Shown: positions 17,574-29,060 of the stretch, in pieces | Layout of the letters: each line of letters starts with the position of its first letter | Position numbering within the stretch: the stretch's first letter is position 1 | Assembly: GCF_029223585.1 (NCBI RefSeq) | Contig: NZ_CP119423.1 | Coordinates: 992,001 to 1,056,000, forward strand | Direction: 5' to 3' | Length of the DNA stretch: 64,000 nt | DNA from: Photobacterium sp. DA100 | GTDB lineage: Bacteria > Pseudomonadota > Gammaproteobacteria > Enterobacterales > Vibrionaceae | Notes under the pieces: model-generated | What the model saw: only the letters and a program-made list of their open reading frames with translations | Database searches by the model: none | Told to the model about the DNA's origin: nothing | Made by a program: the position numbers and the translations under genes

Positions 17574-18341
17574 TTAGTTTTGTTGTACTTGCTGCTCATT
17601 CATTCCCTGAACAAACTTTTTACCTACATCAACAAGTGCTATGTCTTTGAAAAACTCACGTCCTAATAATACTGGATAGGTCATCTGAGTGCGATCTGCC
17701 AACGTAAATTGTGCTTTTTCATGAAGCTGGCCGAGTTTTACCCATGCTTCAATGACAGGGCGGCGGTTAAGGTCACTTGCACTGGCCTGGCGGATCTTCA
17801 CCCAGCGAACCACAGGGGCTTCGACCATGTCCGCCTCGCTTGGATTTTCGTCCGAGGTGTGGTTCATATTGAAGCGGGCCCACTCTTTGCCATCTCGCTC
17901 GAAAATCTGGATATTGGTGGCGCTGACTGACGAGGTTGTCGCCCCCGTATCGACTCGTGCCTTATAGAAACTCTGGGTAGCATCCAGCCATACCCACTCT
18001 TCTTCGCCAAGAATCACTTTGCCGTGGGCAATACGCGGGTCGTTGTCCCGGATCTCGGGAACAGGGACCGCTTTTTCTTCCTCTTCGTTGAAGGCAAGCA
18101 GAGCGGTATCACTGTAGCGCTGGCTCATGTCGTCGGACAGGGTAGAGATTTTGGTTTCCAAGTTAGCAATATAGGCGTTTTGGTCATCTATTTGTTTGAT
18201 CATGGTTGCAAGCTGAAAATTGACACGATCTTCCATGACGTTAATAGCCTGCATGGTTTGTTCATGATCTTGTTGTGGCTGGGTGAGGCTACAGCCTGAA
18301 AGGACAGCAAAGGTCAGTAATGGTACAAAGCGGCGAAGCAT
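17574..18341 (-). CDS. Retropepsin-like aspartic protease lipoprotein (RimK-associated 'ATP-dependent zinc protease' family)
   Basis: A 255-residue predicted lipoprotein: lipobox LSGC with lipidated C17, then a coiled-coil stretch (about residues 25-75), then a retropepsin-like domain. The aspartic-protease signature ARVDTGATTSS gives catalytic Asp131, and LGREFF near residue 228 matches the second conserved block. Despite the family's database name, I see no AAA+ ATPase domain or HExxH motif. GGGAG precedes the ATG. It is the first gene of the operon with the 7TM protein and the ATP-grasp ligase, so a protease and a ligase of possibly opposing action are co-expressed. Confidence 0.85.
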   Translation of the reverse strand: MLRRFVPLLTFAVLSGCSLTQPQQDHEQTMQAINVMEDRVNFQLATMIKQIDDQNAYIANLETKISTLSDDMSQRYSDTALLAFNEEEEKAVPVPEIRDNDPRIAHGKVILGEEEWVWLDATQSFYKARVDTGATTSSVSATNIQIFERDGKEWARFNMNHTSDENPSEADMVEAPVVRWVKIRQASASDLNRRPVIEAWVKLGQLHEKAQFTLADRTQMTYPVLLGREFFKDIALVDVGKKFVQGMNEQQVQQN

Positions 18342-18395
18342 TATGTCTCCCGGAGGTACTTCTATTTTTTCTTAGGCGGCAATATTTTAACCTAC

Positions 18396-18420
18396 AAAAA
18401 GGGATGCGAACAGCACCCCC
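18396..18420 (-). terminator. cmoB terminator
   Basis: On the minus strand, GGGGTGC / GCATCCC (one G-U pair) is followed by TTTTTG just after the cmoB stop. Confidence 0.7.
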
Positions 18421-18430
18421 TTGTCAGTAG

Positions 18431-19405
18431 TTAGTCAGGATTTCGAGCAATCAGCACTGCCCGTTTCGGTGCAGGGTATCCTTCCACCGTTTTTGATGGG
18501 TCGGATGGGTCCAGATATTCCGGTAGGGAATTATTGGTCATCCAGTCCGTCGAGCGCTGCTCGTCCGTGGTCGTCACGCACTCGTCAACGATTTTCACAT
18601 CCACCAAACCGCATTTTTCCATCCACACTTTCAGTGCCTTGGCGGAAGGGAAGAAGTAGACGTTGTGCATCTGGGCGTAGCGGTGGGTCGGCACCAACAC
18701 ATCATTCTCGTCACCGTCAATCACCAGTGTTTCTAGGATAAGCTCGCCGTCTTTGCGTAGCTGGTTCTTGAGCTGGATGATGTGATCAAGCGGTGAGCGG
18801 CGGTGGTAAAGTACCCCCATCGAGAAGACAGTATCAAAGGCCTTCAGCTCAGGTAGCTGTTCGATGCCAAGCGGAAGCAGGTAGGCGCGCTCGTCCATGC
18901 CCATCAGGCGCTTGATCGCCTCGAACTGGATCAGGAACAGATTGGACGGGTCGATACCCACTGTCAGTTTGGCTTCTTCGCCCAGCATACGCCACATGTG
19001 GTAACCGTTACCACAGCCAACATCCAATACGGTGCGGCCTTTTAGTGGGGAGATATGCGGCAGAACTCGGTCCCATTTCCAGTCTGAACGCCACTCGGTA
19101 TCGATATGGATACCATGCATATCGTAAGGGCCCTTGCGCCACGGGTGAAGTAGGCGAAGCAGGCTTTCAAGGCGCTTTTGCTCGCCTTCGGCAATGCCGT
19201 CTTCGTTGCGCACGCTGACCGCATTTTTCAGGTCAATGATGCCCGGCTTATCGGTTGGGAATTTTTTCAGGGCACGCATCCAGCGGCTCATGTCACCATG
19301 GGCCTTTTCTTCCCAATCACTCAGCTGTTTTGGCAGGGTGTTTAGCCATGGACGCAGTGTTTCATGCTGGGCTAGTAGCTGGTAAAACTCAGCAAAAGTA
19401 AACAT
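18431..19405 (-). CDS. cmoB: tRNA U34 carboxymethyltransferase CmoB
   Basis: Transfers a carboxymethyl group from carboxy-SAM to 5-hydroxyuridine at tRNA position 34, giving cmo5U and widening wobble decoding. A Rossmann methyltransferase core is visible: [15 protein letters not shown] (SAM loop) and [13 protein letters not shown]. The N-terminal [15 protein letters not shown] block is typical. The start is placed at the ATG giving MFTFAEFYQ (324 residues, one more than E. coli) rather than 17 codons upstream, where it would overlap cmoA. It is 14 bases after cmoA; the two form an operon. Confidence 0.95.
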   Translation of the reverse strand: MFTFAEFYQLLAQHETLRPWLNTLPKQLSDWEEKAHGDMSRWMRALKKFPTDKPGIIDLKNAVSVRNEDGIAEGEQKRLESLLRLLHPWRKGPYDMHGIHIDTEWRSDWKWDRVLPHISPLKGRTVLDVGCGNGYHMWRMLGEEAKLTVGIDPSNLFLIQFEAIKRLMGMDERAYLLPLGIEQLPELKAFDTVFSMGVLYHRRSPLDHIIQLKNQLRKDGELILETLVIDGDENDVLVPTHRYAQMHNVYFFPSAKALKVWMEKCGLVDVKIVDECVTTTDEQRSTDWMTNNSLPEYLDPSDPSKTVEGYPAPKRAVLIARNPD

Positions 19406-19419
19406 AGACAATAAAAACC

Positions 19420-20590
<1,171 letters not shown>

Positions 20591-21988
20591 ATGCGTAAAT
20601 TATATTATGCGGTAGGCTTGGGGCTGGCCGGCTATTTGGCTACAGTCTATGTGGTCGATAAGTTTGACCAGCAACTGGCGATTGACCGCTACCATGAAAT
20701 GGCCAAACAGGATATCAATCCGCTTTCAACGGCAGCGTTCGATGTACTGAACAAAAACGGTTGTTCATACTGCCATACCAGTGATAGCGAAATGCCTTTT
20801 TACGGTCAGCTGCCTGTCGCCAAGCAACTGATGGACGCTGACGTAACCCGCGCAATGCGCCATTTCAACATCGAAGCGATGATGGGGCAGGTTCGAACCG
20901 GCGAACTTGTCTCCGAAGTTGACCTGGCAAAGCTGGAGTCGGTGATGGCAGACAACTCGATGCCGCCGGCTCTGTACCTGACCATGCACTGGCGCTCGAA
21001 ATTGTCACCAGAAGAAACCGCGACACTCCAAGACTGGGTGAAGCAGGAGCGTCTGCGTCACCACCAGGGCCAGGCCAAGATCACCAAAGAATTCAAATAC
21101 GAAGCGGTGCAGCCAATCCGTACCACGTTCGATGTCGATATGGAGAAAGTCGAGCTGGGTGACAAGCTTTATCATGATACCCGCCTTTCAGGCGACAATA
21201 CCGTATCCTGTGCCAGCTGCCACGCTCTGGAAACCGGTGGTGTTGACCGCCTGGTGAGCTCGGTGGGTGTCGACGGCGCCATTGGCCCAATCAATGCGCC
21301 GACGGTGTTTAACTCGGTTTTCAATACTCACCAGTTCTGGGATGGTCGTGCCCATGATTTGCAGGCGCAGGCCGGTGGCCCTCCGCTCAATCCCCTGGAG
21401 ATGGCATCTGAGTCTTGGGACCAGATCATCGACAAGCTGGCAATTGACGAAGAAATGAATGCCGCCTTTGCTGCGATTTATGCCGAGGGGATCACGGAGC
21501 ACAGCATTACCGATGCGATTGCCGAGTTTGAGAAAACCCTGGTAACGCCGAACAGCCGCTTTGACCAGTTCCTGCGAGGCAACCATGATGCGCTGACGGC
21601 GGACGAGCAGGAAGGCTACGCGCTGTTCAAGCAATACAAATGCAGTACCTGCCACGTCGGTGAGGCCATGGGTGGGCAGAGTTTTGAAATCATGGGGCTC
21701 AAGAAAGACTACTTTGCCGATCGCGGTAATGTCACCGAAGTGGATTACGGCCGCTTCAATGCCACCGGTGAAGAGCGCGACATGCACCGCTTCAAGGTGC
21801 CGACCCTGCGTAACGTTGCCCTGACTGCACCGTATTTCCATGATGGTAGCGTGGCAACCTTGGCCGAAGCGGTCGACAAGATGGCGTACTACCAGGTGGG
21901 CGTCCGGTTGTCGGAAGCCGAGCTCGGCAAGATCACGGCGTACCTAGAGACGCTTAACGGCGAGTACAACGGCCAGATTTTGCAGTAA
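20591..21988 (+). CDS. ccp: Tri-haem cytochrome c peroxidase, YhjA-type quinol peroxidase
   Basis: A 465-residue periplasmic enzyme that reduces H2O2 with electrons from the quinol pool. It has an N-terminal membrane anchor (LYYAVGLGLAGYLATVYV) and three c-haem sites: C58-SYC-H62 in an extra N-terminal domain, C207-ASC-H211 and C351-STC-H355 in the two-domain peroxidase core. The length equals E. coli YhjA, and the third haem distinguishes it from soluble di-haem CcpA. A GGGGGAG ribosome site precedes the ATG. It is likely expressed under low oxygen or peroxide, but no operator is proven. Confidence 0.93.
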   Translation: MRKLYYAVGLGLAGYLATVYVVDKFDQQLAIDRYHEMAKQDINPLSTAAFDVLNKNGCSYCHTSDSEMPFYGQLPVAKQLMDADVTRAMRHFNIEAMMGQVRTGELVSEVDLAKLESVMADNSMPPALYLTMHWRSKLSPEETATLQDWVKQERLRHHQGQAKITKEFKYEAVQPIRTTFDVDMEKVELGDKLYHDTRLSGDNTVSCASCHALETGGVDRLVSSVGVDGAIGPINAPTVFNSVFNTHQFWDGRAHDLQAQAGGPPLNPLEMASESWDQIIDKLAIDEEMNAAFAAIYAEGITEHSITDAIAEFEKTLVTPNSRFDQFLRGNHDALTADEQEGYALFKQYKCSTCHVGEAMGGQSFEIMGLKKDYFADRGNVTEVDYGRFNATGEERDMHRFKVPTLRNVALTAPYFHDGSVATLAEAVDKMAYYQVGVRLSEAELGKITAYLETLNGEYNGQILQ

Positions 21989-22015
21989 TAGCCATACGCT
22001 GTAGCTGCAAGATAG

Positions 22016-22052
22016 AGCACCCCGTAGTTTAAGCCTGCGGGGTGCTTTTTTC
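22016..22052. terminator. Terminator between ccp and yecE
   Basis: 12-bp near-perfect stem (AGCACCCCGTAG / CTGCGGGGTGCT) followed by T residues on the plus strand. It lies one base from the yecE stop, so it may serve both convergent genes. Confidence 0.88.
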
Positions 22053-22937
22053 TTAGAGTAATGTTATTTGCGGGTCCGGCTCGGCCTTCGGCAGCTCGAC
22101 ATCCGGTAGCTTCGCGTCGACGGCTTTTTGCTGCAGCAGACGGTAGAGCCTTGTTGCCAGCTCCGGGGCGTGGTTGTTGTCCGGGGTGTGGATGAACAAA
22201 TATGGCTCTTTTCCGTCGCGCAGCCACTGCGGCAGGCGGACCAGCCAGTTGGCAAAGAAGGCGTCGTTGCTGGCATCAATGGGATGGCCGATGAAACGGA
22301 TCATCGGGCGGGCGGCCGTTGCGATAGCATGGACCGGGACCTTGGGCTTCTTTTGGTGGGCGTCGATCACCGCCTCCGTCGTCGGGGGAGCGGCAAACAC
22401 CGGGCGGCTGTCCATGATAATGCGGTTGGCGCCGTGCTCGATCAGCAATCGGTTGAGCTGCTTTTCTTCTTCCCCCTTGGCAAAGAAAGCCGGATGGCGC
22501 ACCTCGACACCGACGGGGTAGCTGGCAGGCAGCCTTTGCAGAAACTTTTCCAGAGCAGGCAGCGCGGCCGGACCGAACTGGGCTGGAAGCTGGACTTTCC
22601 ATAACCCGATTTTGCCTTCGAGCGGGGCCATCGTGGTAAAGAAGTCGGCCAGCAGCTGATCGCAATGCACTAACTGGTTTTGGTGGGTAATGGCCTGGGG
22701 CAGCTTGAAGGTAAAGCGGAAATGATCGCCGGTTGCCTCGTGCCATTTCTTGACGGTCGGGCTCCCTGGGGTGGCATAGAAGGTGGTATTGCCTTCGACC
22801 GTGTGGAACACTTCGGCATATCTCGCAAGCCTGTCGCCCGGTTTGCAACTACTGCCGTACACACTTTGCTGCCAGTGGTTGTGGGACCACATGGCTAGGC
22901 CGAGGCGAACGGGGAGGTTTGCGTAAGTTGAGGGCAT
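22053..22937 (-). CDS. yecE: DUF72-family protein YecE
   Basis: A 294-residue soluble TIM-barrel-like protein of the DUF72/YecE family. Landmarks are RLGLAMWSHNHW at the start, YAEVFHTVEGNTTFYATP, FTFKLPQAITH, VGVEVRHPAFF and the C-terminal YLFIHTPDNNHAPELA. The biochemical role of the family is not established. Proximity to cmoAB and aspS matches the E. coli neighbourhood. A GGAAG ribosome site precedes the ATG. Confidence 0.9.
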   Translation of the reverse strand: MPSTYANLPVRLGLAMWSHNHWQQSVYGSSCKPGDRLARYAEVFHTVEGNTTFYATPGSPTVKKWHEATGDHFRFTFKLPQAITHQNQLVHCDQLLADFFTTMAPLEGKIGLWKVQLPAQFGPAALPALEKFLQRLPASYPVGVEVRHPAFFAKGEEEKQLNRLLIEHGANRIIMDSRPVFAAPPTTEAVIDAHQKKPKVPVHAIATAARPMIRFIGHPIDASNDAFFANWLVRLPQWLRDGKEPYLFIHTPDNNHAPELATRLYRLLQQKAVDAKLPDVELPKAEPDPQITLL

Positions 22938-23353
22938 GGCGAGGCTTCCAAACTGGGTTTACTGGTCATTGTGCTTAGGGTTTGAGTGCTAGGTCAATCT
23001 TTTAAGCCATTGATTTCGGATTTTTCCTTGATCTCATTGGGTACTTTTTCCTAAAGTGGTATTTCGCTTTATTTCCCCTGCATGTTCAAAATACAAAGTG
23101 CTAGGCCAGAAGTTGGCTGCCAGCTCAATGGTTCGCTGTTTAGGCGGATTGCCAATTAATTCTCGTGGATCATGTATGTTGAAGGCGCTTGGGTATATAA
23201 TGCCTCGTTATTTTTGTCTCTCGGCCAGACTGAGCGCGCTAGTTGCGTGATGTTTAACCAAATTGGCCGGGAAGGATTCAGTTTGTGTGTGGTCGACTGC
23301 TTTGGGCACAGCCATACGCACAGGAAAGTTAGTAAACAGATCGGGAATTTCAT
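22938..23353. promoter_or_regulatory. yecE-aspS divergent region
   Basis: 416 bases without a gene. A perfect -10 (TATAAT, 23196-23201) is the likely aspS promoter, giving a leader of about 145 bases. The matching -35 is poor. I see no operator or RNA gene. Confidence 0.45.
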
Positions 23354-25135
23354 ATGCGCACCCAATATTGTGGTCACCTGAACAAGTCCCTAGCAGGGCA
23401 AACAGTAGAGTTATGCGGCTGGGTTAACCGTCGCCGTGATTTAGGCGGTCTTATCTTCATTGATATGCGAGATCGTGAAGGTATTGTTCAGGTTGTTGTT
23501 GATCCGGATATGAAAGATGTATTCGAGATCGCTAACCAACTGCGCAACGAATTCTGTATTCGCCTAACTGGTGAAGTACGCGTGCGTCCTGAGAGCCAAG
23601 TCAACAAAGACATGGCGACCGGTGAAGTGGAAATCTTGGCGACTGGCCTTGAGATCATCAACCGCTCTGACGTACTACCGCTAGACTTTAACCAGAAGAA
23701 CACTGAAGAGCAGCGCCTTAAGTACCGTTACCTAGACCTACGTCGTCCAGAAATGAGCGACCGCATCAAGCTGCGTGCAAAAGCATCGAGCTTTGTTCGC
23801 CGTTTCCTAGACAGCAACGACTTCCTGGATATCGAAACGCCAGTACTGACTAAAGCGACACCAGAAGGTGCACGTGACTACTTGGTACCGAGCCGTGTTC
23901 ATAAAGGTAGCTTCTACGCTCTACCTCAGTCACCACAGCTGTTCAAGCAGCTGCTGATGATGTCTGGCTTCGATCGCTACTACCAGATCGTTAAGTGTTT
24001 CCGTGACGAAGACCTCCGTGCTGACCGTCAGCCAGAATTCACCCAGATCGATATCGAAACCTCATTCATGTCTGCCGAGCAGGTACGTGGCGTGACTGAG
24101 CGCATGATCACTGAAATGTGGCAAGAGCTACTAAACGTAGACCTTGGCACGTTCCCAATCATGCCATTCGAAGAAGCAATGCGCCGTTACGGCTCTGATA
24201 AGCCAGACCTGCGTAACCCGCTTGAGCTAGTTGATGTGGCCGACATCCTGAAAGATGTTGACTTCAAAGTGTTCTCTGGCCCAGCCAACGACGAGAAAGG
24301 CCGTGTAGCGGTGATCCGCGTACCGGGTGGCGCACAGCTAACGCGTAAGCAAATCGACGAGTACACCAAGTTTGTTGGTATCTACGGTGCGAAAGGCTTG
24401 GCATGGATGAAGGTGAACGACCGCGAAGCGGGCTTCGAGGGTGTTCAGTCTCCAGTGGCGAAGTTCCTGAACGAAGAAGTCGTTGCCAAGCTGCTTGACC
24501 GTACTCAGGCTGAGTCTGGTGATATCATCCTGTTCGGCGCAGACAAGAAGCGTGTTGTTGAAGAAGCCATGGGCGCACTTCGTCTGAAGCTGGGTACTGA
24601 TCTTGAGCTGACTGATACTAAGGCTTGGGCACCGCTATGGGTTGTCGACTTCCCAATGTTCGAGGAAGACGACGAAGGTAACCTGCACGCGATGCACCAC
24701 CCATTCACCTCTCCACTGGGCGTGAGCCCAGCAGAGCTGAAGGCGAACCCAGCGGCAACAAACTCTAACGCCTACGACATGGTTATCAACGGCTACGAAG
24801 TGGGCGGTGGTTCTGTGCGTATCCACAACGCTGAGATGCAGTCTGCGGTATTCGATATCCTAGGTATCGATGCCGATGAGCAGAAGCTGAAGTTCGGTTT
24901 CCTACTTGATGCTCTGAAGTTCGGTACGCCACCGCACGCGGGTCTGGCGTTCGGCCTTGACCGCTTGGTGATGCTACTTTGCGGTACGGAAAACATCCGT
25001 GACGTGATTGCCTTCCCGAAAACAACGGCGGCAGCGTGTCTACTGACAGACGCACCGAGCCTGGCTAACCCAGCCGCGCTAGAAGAGCTGGCGATTGCGG
25101 TCAACTTGGCGAAAGAAAGCGCCGAGCAAGAGTAA
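23354..25135 (+). CDS. aspS: Aspartyl-tRNA synthetase
   Basis: Class IIb synthetase charging tRNA-Asp. 593 residues: an N-terminal OB-fold anticodon domain beginning [13 protein letters not shown], class II motif 2 around [16 protein letters not shown] and motif 3 [13 protein letters not shown], with the bacterial GAD insert between. The ATG follows CGGGAA. The N-terminus aligns with E. coli AspS, which supports this start. Terminated by a clear hairpin. Confidence 0.98.
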   Translation: MRTQYCGHLNKSLAGQTVELCGWVNRRRDLGGLIFIDMRDREGIVQVVVDPDMKDVFEIANQLRNEFCIRLTGEVRVRPESQVNKDMATGEVEILATGLEIINRSDVLPLDFNQKNTEEQRLKYRYLDLRRPEMSDRIKLRAKASSFVRRFLDSNDFLDIETPVLTKATPEGARDYLVPSRVHKGSFYALPQSPQLFKQLLMMSGFDRYYQIVKCFRDEDLRADRQPEFTQIDIETSFMSAEQVRGVTERMITEMWQELLNVDLGTFPIMPFEEAMRRYGSDKPDLRNPLELVDVADILKDVDFKVFSGPANDEKGRVAVIRVPGGAQLTRKQIDEYTKFVGIYGAKGLAWMKVNDREAGFEGVQSPVAKFLNEEVVAKLLDRTQAESGDIILFGADKKRVVEEAMGALRLKLGTDLELTDTKAWAPLWVVDFPMFEEDDEGNLHAMHHPFTSPLGVSPAELKANPAATNSNAYDMVINGYEVGGGSVRIHNAEMQSAVFDILGIDADEQKLKFGFLLDALKFGTPPHAGLAFGLDRLVMLLCGTENIRDVIAFPKTTAAACLLTDAPSLANPAALEELAIAVNLAKESAEQE

Positions 25136-25150
25136 GCAACAACCTTGATT

Positions 25151-25180
25151 AAGACTGGCCGAAAGGCCAGTCTTTGTTTT
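25151..25180 (+). terminator. aspS intrinsic terminator
   Basis: Stem AAGACTGGCC / GGCCAGTCTT with a GAAA tetraloop and a T-rich tail. Confidence 0.92.
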
Positions 25181-25337
25181 AGGGGTACAAAAGCCATAGG
25201 ATAGAAATAGTGCTATGGTGATCAGAGCTTTAAAGCCAGCCTTAATTTCCAAGCCGGTCCCGGCACTTAATCAATAAAAACTAGGTTGGTCATTTGTGGA
25301 ACTTCGCCAGTTGGCGAGCAATAAATGGGAGTGTGAT

Positions 25338-26081
25338 ATGGCAGGTCATAGTAAATGGGCCAACATTAAACACCGTAAGGCGGCACAAGATGCCAAGCGC
25401 GGTAAAATTTTCACCAAGCTGATCCGCGAGATCGTGGTTGCGGCCAAAGAAGGTGGCCCTGAGGCTGACAACAACCCGCGTTTGCGTGCAGCGGTAGACA
25501 AGGCGCTGTCGAACAACATGACGCGTGATACCGTTAACCGCGCGATCAGCCGCGGTGCCGGCGGTGAAGGCGATGACAACATGGAAACCGTGATCTATGA
25601 AGGTTACGGTCCGGGGGGGACGGCGGTAATGGTTGAGTGTATGACCGACAACCGCAACCGTACCGTATCGGGTGTTCGCCACGCATTCTCGAAAGCTGGC
25701 GGCAACTTGGGTACCGATGGCAGTGTTAACTACCTGTTCGATAAGAAAGGGGTTATTTCTTACGCGGCGGGCCTGGATGAAGATGCCGTGATGGAAGCGG
25801 CGCTTGAAGGCGGTGCTGATGATGTCGAAACCAACGATGACGGTTCTATCGACGTCTACACCACGCCGGCTGATTTTGGCCCGGTAAAAGATGCCTTGGA
25901 TGGAGCAGGTTTCGAAGCCCAGAACGCCGAGGTGACTTTGGTGCCATCGACCAAGGCGGACTTGGACGCCGATACTGCGCCTAAGCTGCTTCGCCTGATC
26001 GATGCGCTGGAAGATCTGGATGATGTCCAGGAAGTGTATCACAATGGCGATATCTCGGATGAGGTTGCAGCGCAGCTGTAA
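25338..26081 (+). CDS. yebC: YebC/PmpR-family protein (translation or transcription factor)
   Basis: A 247-residue cytoplasmic protein of the universal YebC family, described as DNA-binding regulators or factors that relieve ribosome stalling. The start [18 protein letters not shown] is diagnostic and follows a GGGAG ribosome site; an ATG 14 codons upstream is rejected. Also visible is the family block [17 protein letters not shown]. ruvC begins 12 bases downstream, so yebC and ruvC form one transcript, as in many gamma-proteobacteria. Confidence 0.95.
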   Translation: MAGHSKWANIKHRKAAQDAKRGKIFTKLIREIVVAAKEGGPEADNNPRLRAAVDKALSNNMTRDTVNRAISRGAGGEGDDNMETVIYEGYGPGGTAVMVECMTDNRNRTVSGVRHAFSKAGGNLGTDGSVNYLFDKKGVISYAAGLDEDAVMEAALEGGADDVETNDDGSIDVYTTPADFGPVKDALDGAGFEAQNAEVTLVPSTKADLDADTAPKLLRLIDALEDLDDVQEVYHNGDISDEVAAQL

Positions 26082-26093
26082 CGCTTAAAGAGT

Positions 26094-26615
26094 ATGTCTA
26101 TTATTTTAGGGATCGACCCCGGTTCGAGGATCACCGGCTATGGTGTGATCCGCCAAGTCGGGCGGCATCTTGAATACCTCGGCAGTGGCTGTATTCGTAC
26201 GTCCGTCGAGGATATCCCAGGCCGCCTCAAGCAAATCTATGCCGGCGTGAGCGAGGTGATCACCCAGTTCCAGCCCGATGTCTTTGCTATCGAGGAAGTG
26301 TTCATGGGCAAGAACGCCAGCTCGGCGCTGAAACTGGGCCAAGCCCGGGGCAGTGCCATTGTGGCGGCGGTGAATGCCGATTTGCCGGTCAATGAATACG
26401 CTGCGCGTCTAATTAAGCAGGCGGTGGTGGGAACCGGCGGGGCTGATAAAGCGCAGGTGCAGCATATGGTATGCTCGGTGCTCAAGCTTCCGGGCAAACC
26501 GCAGGCCGATGCGGCCGATGCCTTGGCGGTGGCAATTTGTCATGCCCATACCCATAAAACACTGGTGGCGATGGCGGGGCAAGCCCGCGGGGCACGGCGG
26601 GGCCGATATCGATAA
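26094..26615 (+). CDS. ruvC: Holliday junction resolvase RuvC
   Basis: A 173-residue endonuclease that resolves Holliday junctions after RuvAB branch migration. The first catalytic Asp is in [14 protein letters not shown], the Glu pair is in [12 protein letters not shown], and the C-terminal acidic cluster is in [18 protein letters not shown]. It is co-transcribed with yebC and followed by a terminator, so it is not in one operon with ruvAB. Confidence 0.97.
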   Translation: MSIILGIDPGSRITGYGVIRQVGRHLEYLGSGCIRTSVEDIPGRLKQIYAGVSEVITQFQPDVFAIEEVFMGKNASSALKLGQARGSAIVAAVNADLPVNEYAARLIKQAVVGTGGADKAQVQHMVCSVLKLPGKPQADAADALAVAICHAHTHKTLVAMAGQARGARRGRYR

Positions 26616-26675
26616 CTGCCTTTAATACAAAGTGTTATATCGTTACAAAGATATATGCATAATGAGTGTTTGATC

Positions 26676-26706
26676 AAAAAAGCAGCCTTTGGCTGCTTTT
26701 TTGTTT
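26676..26706 (+). terminator. yebC-ruvC terminator
   Basis: Stem AAAAAAGCAGCC / GGCTGCTTTTTT ending in a T-tract. Confidence 0.92.
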
Positions 26707-26831
26707 TGTTACGACAATGTTCGATGACATATATTGGTCGGAGGTCATATGACCCTGTGATGGTGATCTCTGCAGATCAGCCCCAACGATACCTGACAAT
26801 AATAATCGAGACAGAATAAGGAACGGATTCC

Positions 26832-28295
26832 ATGACGCCTTTAGCACTCTGGCGGGCACTGTTTATGCCGACAACTGCAAGTTGGCAGGGCGATGATGCG
26901 CGTTACGTCGACACTTTTTTGTTTTTTACGTTAACTTCTTTTTTCGTCGGGATTTATAGCCTGTTCAAATGGTACGAGCATGGCCACAGCGCTTTGGTAA
27001 TGACCTCGGTGTTGCTGGTATCCCTCGAATGCCTCGCCGGTGTGATCTTCCGTTTCAGCCGGCAACCGGTCATTGCCCTGAATGTTGGCTTTCTCGGTAT
27101 GGTTATCCATGCGGTTAATATTATTTACCAAACGGGCGGTATCGTGGAATCGACCCAGGCGTTCTGGTCGCCCTTGCTGATTGTCGCCTTTTATTTGTCG
27201 GCAAGGTTGCTGATGGCAACCGCATGGTCACTGCTGGTGGTTGTGGTCTCCGGCTGGATGGTCAATAGTCACTTGTCGGGCCGGGTATTCCCGAATGTCG
27301 AATTGAGCTCAACTTCCCAGATGATTGAAACCTGGTCCGGCTTCCTATTGCCCCTGGTGGTCATTGTGATTGCCCAGGCTTGGGCATCGCGCCAGCGGCA
27401 TCAGGCTATCGCGCAGGCGGAAACCGCGCACAAATCGAGCGAGGCGATTGCCGAGCAGGCCAAGCTAGGGGCCAGCCAGTTGGCTGAAGTGCTGGATAAA
27501 GCCAGCGGCAATGCCGAATCGCTGACCCAGGTATCGAATGTGATTGAACAGCAGTCATCCGAGCTCCACCAGCAGGTGGGAGCCCTGAATGTGAATTGCG
27601 AGTCACAAGCCAGTGCTGCTGAGCAGATGAGCAAGCAGGTCAAGCACCTCACCCTGGGGATGGAAGCGTCCGATCAGTTTGTGACCGAGCTCAAACAGCG
27701 CAGCGATATCATCTACCGTCAGGCTGAGACTAGCTCTGAATCCCTCCTGGCTTCCAAACAAGCAATTGCCCGTATCCTCAGCAGCAATGATGAAATCATG
27801 TCGGTGGCCGATGTGATCACCTCCGTGGCCGAGCAAACGAATTTGCTGGCGCTCAATGCGGCGATAGAAGCGGCACGGGCTGGCGAGCAGGGGCGGGGGT
27901 TTGCCGTTGTCGCCGATCAGGTGCGTGAACTGTCTGCCAAGAGTAATAGCTCAGCGGTGGACATCCGTGCCTTGCTGGAGCGCAGCCGGCGCGAGGTATC
28001 GCAGGGGCAGGCGGTTATCGAGAGCAGCACGGCGGAGCTTAGCGGGATCATTGAGCAGGTCAGCAGCGTGTCGGGCGATGTCACCCAGCTGGCCGACACC
28101 ATCAGCCAGCAGGTGGAAGCGCTCAGGGAGCTGACCTGTGCCAGCCAAGCCGTGGCCAGCAGCGTGGTGGAAACCAACCAGGTATCCGATGCCGTGGCCT
28201 CACAGGGGGCATTGTTGGCTGAACAGGTCGAGCGGCTAAATACCCTGGCCGAGAGCCTTAACCTGGTAGTGGGCATGCGCCAGCAACGTGCATAG
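26832..28295 (+). CDS. Methyl-accepting chemotaxis protein with multi-helix membrane sensor
   Basis: A 487-residue chemoreceptor. The first ~190 residues form about five or six transmembrane helices (for example [20 protein letters not shown] and [18 protein letters not shown]), with no large periplasmic loop and no clear HAMP domain. A cytoplasmic coiled coil follows, with the conserved MCP hairpin tip [18 protein letters not shown] and [15 protein letters not shown]. The layout suggests sensing of membrane-linked or internal signals such as energy state; this is inference. AAGGA precedes the ATG. The gene lies alone between ruvC and ruvAB, with terminators on both sides. Confidence 0.92.
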   Translation: MTPLALWRALFMPTTASWQGDDARYVDTFLFFTLTSFFVGIYSLFKWYEHGHSALVMTSVLLVSLECLAGVIFRFSRQPVIALNVGFLGMVIHAVNIIYQTGGIVESTQAFWSPLLIVAFYLSARLLMATAWSLLVVVVSGWMVNSHLSGRVFPNVELSSTSQMIETWSGFLLPLVVIVIAQAWASRQRHQAIAQAETAHKSSEAIAEQAKLGASQLAEVLDKASGNAESLTQVSNVIEQQSSELHQQVGALNVNCESQASAAEQMSKQVKHLTLGMEASDQFVTELKQRSDIIYRQAETSSESLLASKQAIARILSSNDEIMSVADVITSVAEQTNLLALNAAIEAARAGEQGRGFAVVADQVRELSAKSNSSAVDIRALLERSRREVSQGQAVIESSTAELSGIIEQVSSVSGDVTQLADTISQQVEALRELTCASQAVASSVVETNQVSDAVASQGALLAEQVERLNTLAESLNLVVGMRQQRA

Positions 28296-28323
28296 CCTTG
28301 GGGGCGGGCAGTCAGCAGGAATG

Positions 28324-28356
28324 AAAAAAGAGCTGGATATACATCCAGCTCTTTAC
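28324..28356 (+). terminator. Hairpin after the MCP gene, overlapping the ruvAB SOS box
   Basis: A perfect 12-bp stem AAAGAGCTGGAT / ATCCAGCTCTTT with an ATAC loop. Only a short T run follows, so terminator strength is uncertain. The LexA box lies inside the stem. Confidence 0.6.
28333..28348. promoter_or_regulatory. LexA (SOS) box of ruvAB
   Basis: CTGGATATACATCCAG fits the LexA half-site pattern CTG-N10-CAG and closely resembles the SOS box I know for E. coli ruvAB. It lies 52-67 bases upstream of the ruvA start, which supports a DNA-damage-inducible ruvAB promoter separate from ruvC. Confidence 0.75.
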
Positions 28357-28399
28357 TATCCTAGAGCCAATTTTGTGGATTGAGAAAAGAGATCTTGCT

Positions 28400-29023
28400 G
28401 TGATTGGCCGACTACGTGGAATCATCATTGAAAAACAACCACCTGAGGTATTGCTTGAGGTGAACGGCATGGGCTATGAAGTCCAGATGCCGATGAGCTG
28501 CTTCTATGAGCTGCCGGAAGTCGGCCGGGAAGCCATTATCTCGACCCATTTCGTGGTGCGTGAAGATGCGCAGCTGCTGTATGGCTTCAACAAAAAAAGC
28601 GAGCGCGACCTGTTCCGCGAGGTGATCAAAGCCAACGGTGTAGGGCCTAAGCTTGGTCTCGCTATCTTATCGGCCATGACGGCCAGCCAGTTCGTCCTCA
28701 GCGTTGAAAACGAAGACGTGACGACACTGGTGAAAATTCCGGGCGTGGGCAAGAAGACGGCCGAGCGCTTGGTGGTCGAAATGAAAGACCGCCTCAAGGG
28801 GTGGGGTGAGGGCGATCTGTTTACCCCGGCACTTGATACTGCAGCATCGAATGCGCCAGTACAGGATACGGCCTCGCAGGCCCGCGCCGAAGACGAAGCG
28901 GTCAGCGCCCTGGTCGCCCTTGGCTACAAGCCGCAGCAAGCCTCGAAGGTGGTGGCCCAGGTGGCCCAGCCGGAGATGACCAGCGAAGCCATTATCCGCG
29001 ACGCGCTGCGCTCGATGGTTTAA
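28400..29023 (+). CDS. ruvA: Holliday junction DNA helicase subunit RuvA
   Basis: A 207-residue protein that binds four-way junctions as a tetramer and positions RuvB. It starts at a GTG, giving (M)[16 protein letters not shown], which aligns with other RuvA proteins; the longer frame from an upstream TTG is rejected. Two helix-hairpin-helix motifs are visible ([14 protein letters not shown] and [14 protein letters not shown]), and the C-terminal domain III ([15 protein letters not shown]) contacts RuvB. It is 37 bases before ruvB; together they form the SOS-controlled operon. Confidence 0.97.
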   Translation: MIGRLRGIIIEKQPPEVLLEVNGMGYEVQMPMSCFYELPEVGREAIISTHFVVREDAQLLYGFNKKSERDLFREVIKANGVGPKLGLAILSAMTASQFVLSVENEDVTTLVKIPGVGKKTAERLVVEMKDRLKGWGEGDLFTPALDTAASNAPVQDTASQARAEDEAVSALVALGYKPQQASKVVAQVAQPEMTSEAIIRDALRSMV

Positions 29024-29060
29024 GGCTGTTTTTATTGATGTTGAATGTAGGTAAGGCTCG

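Noticed and set aside
28373..28399. N-terminal extension of ruvA from a TTG
   Set aside because: The nine extra residues are not found in RuvA proteins; the GTG at 28400 aligns with the family start.
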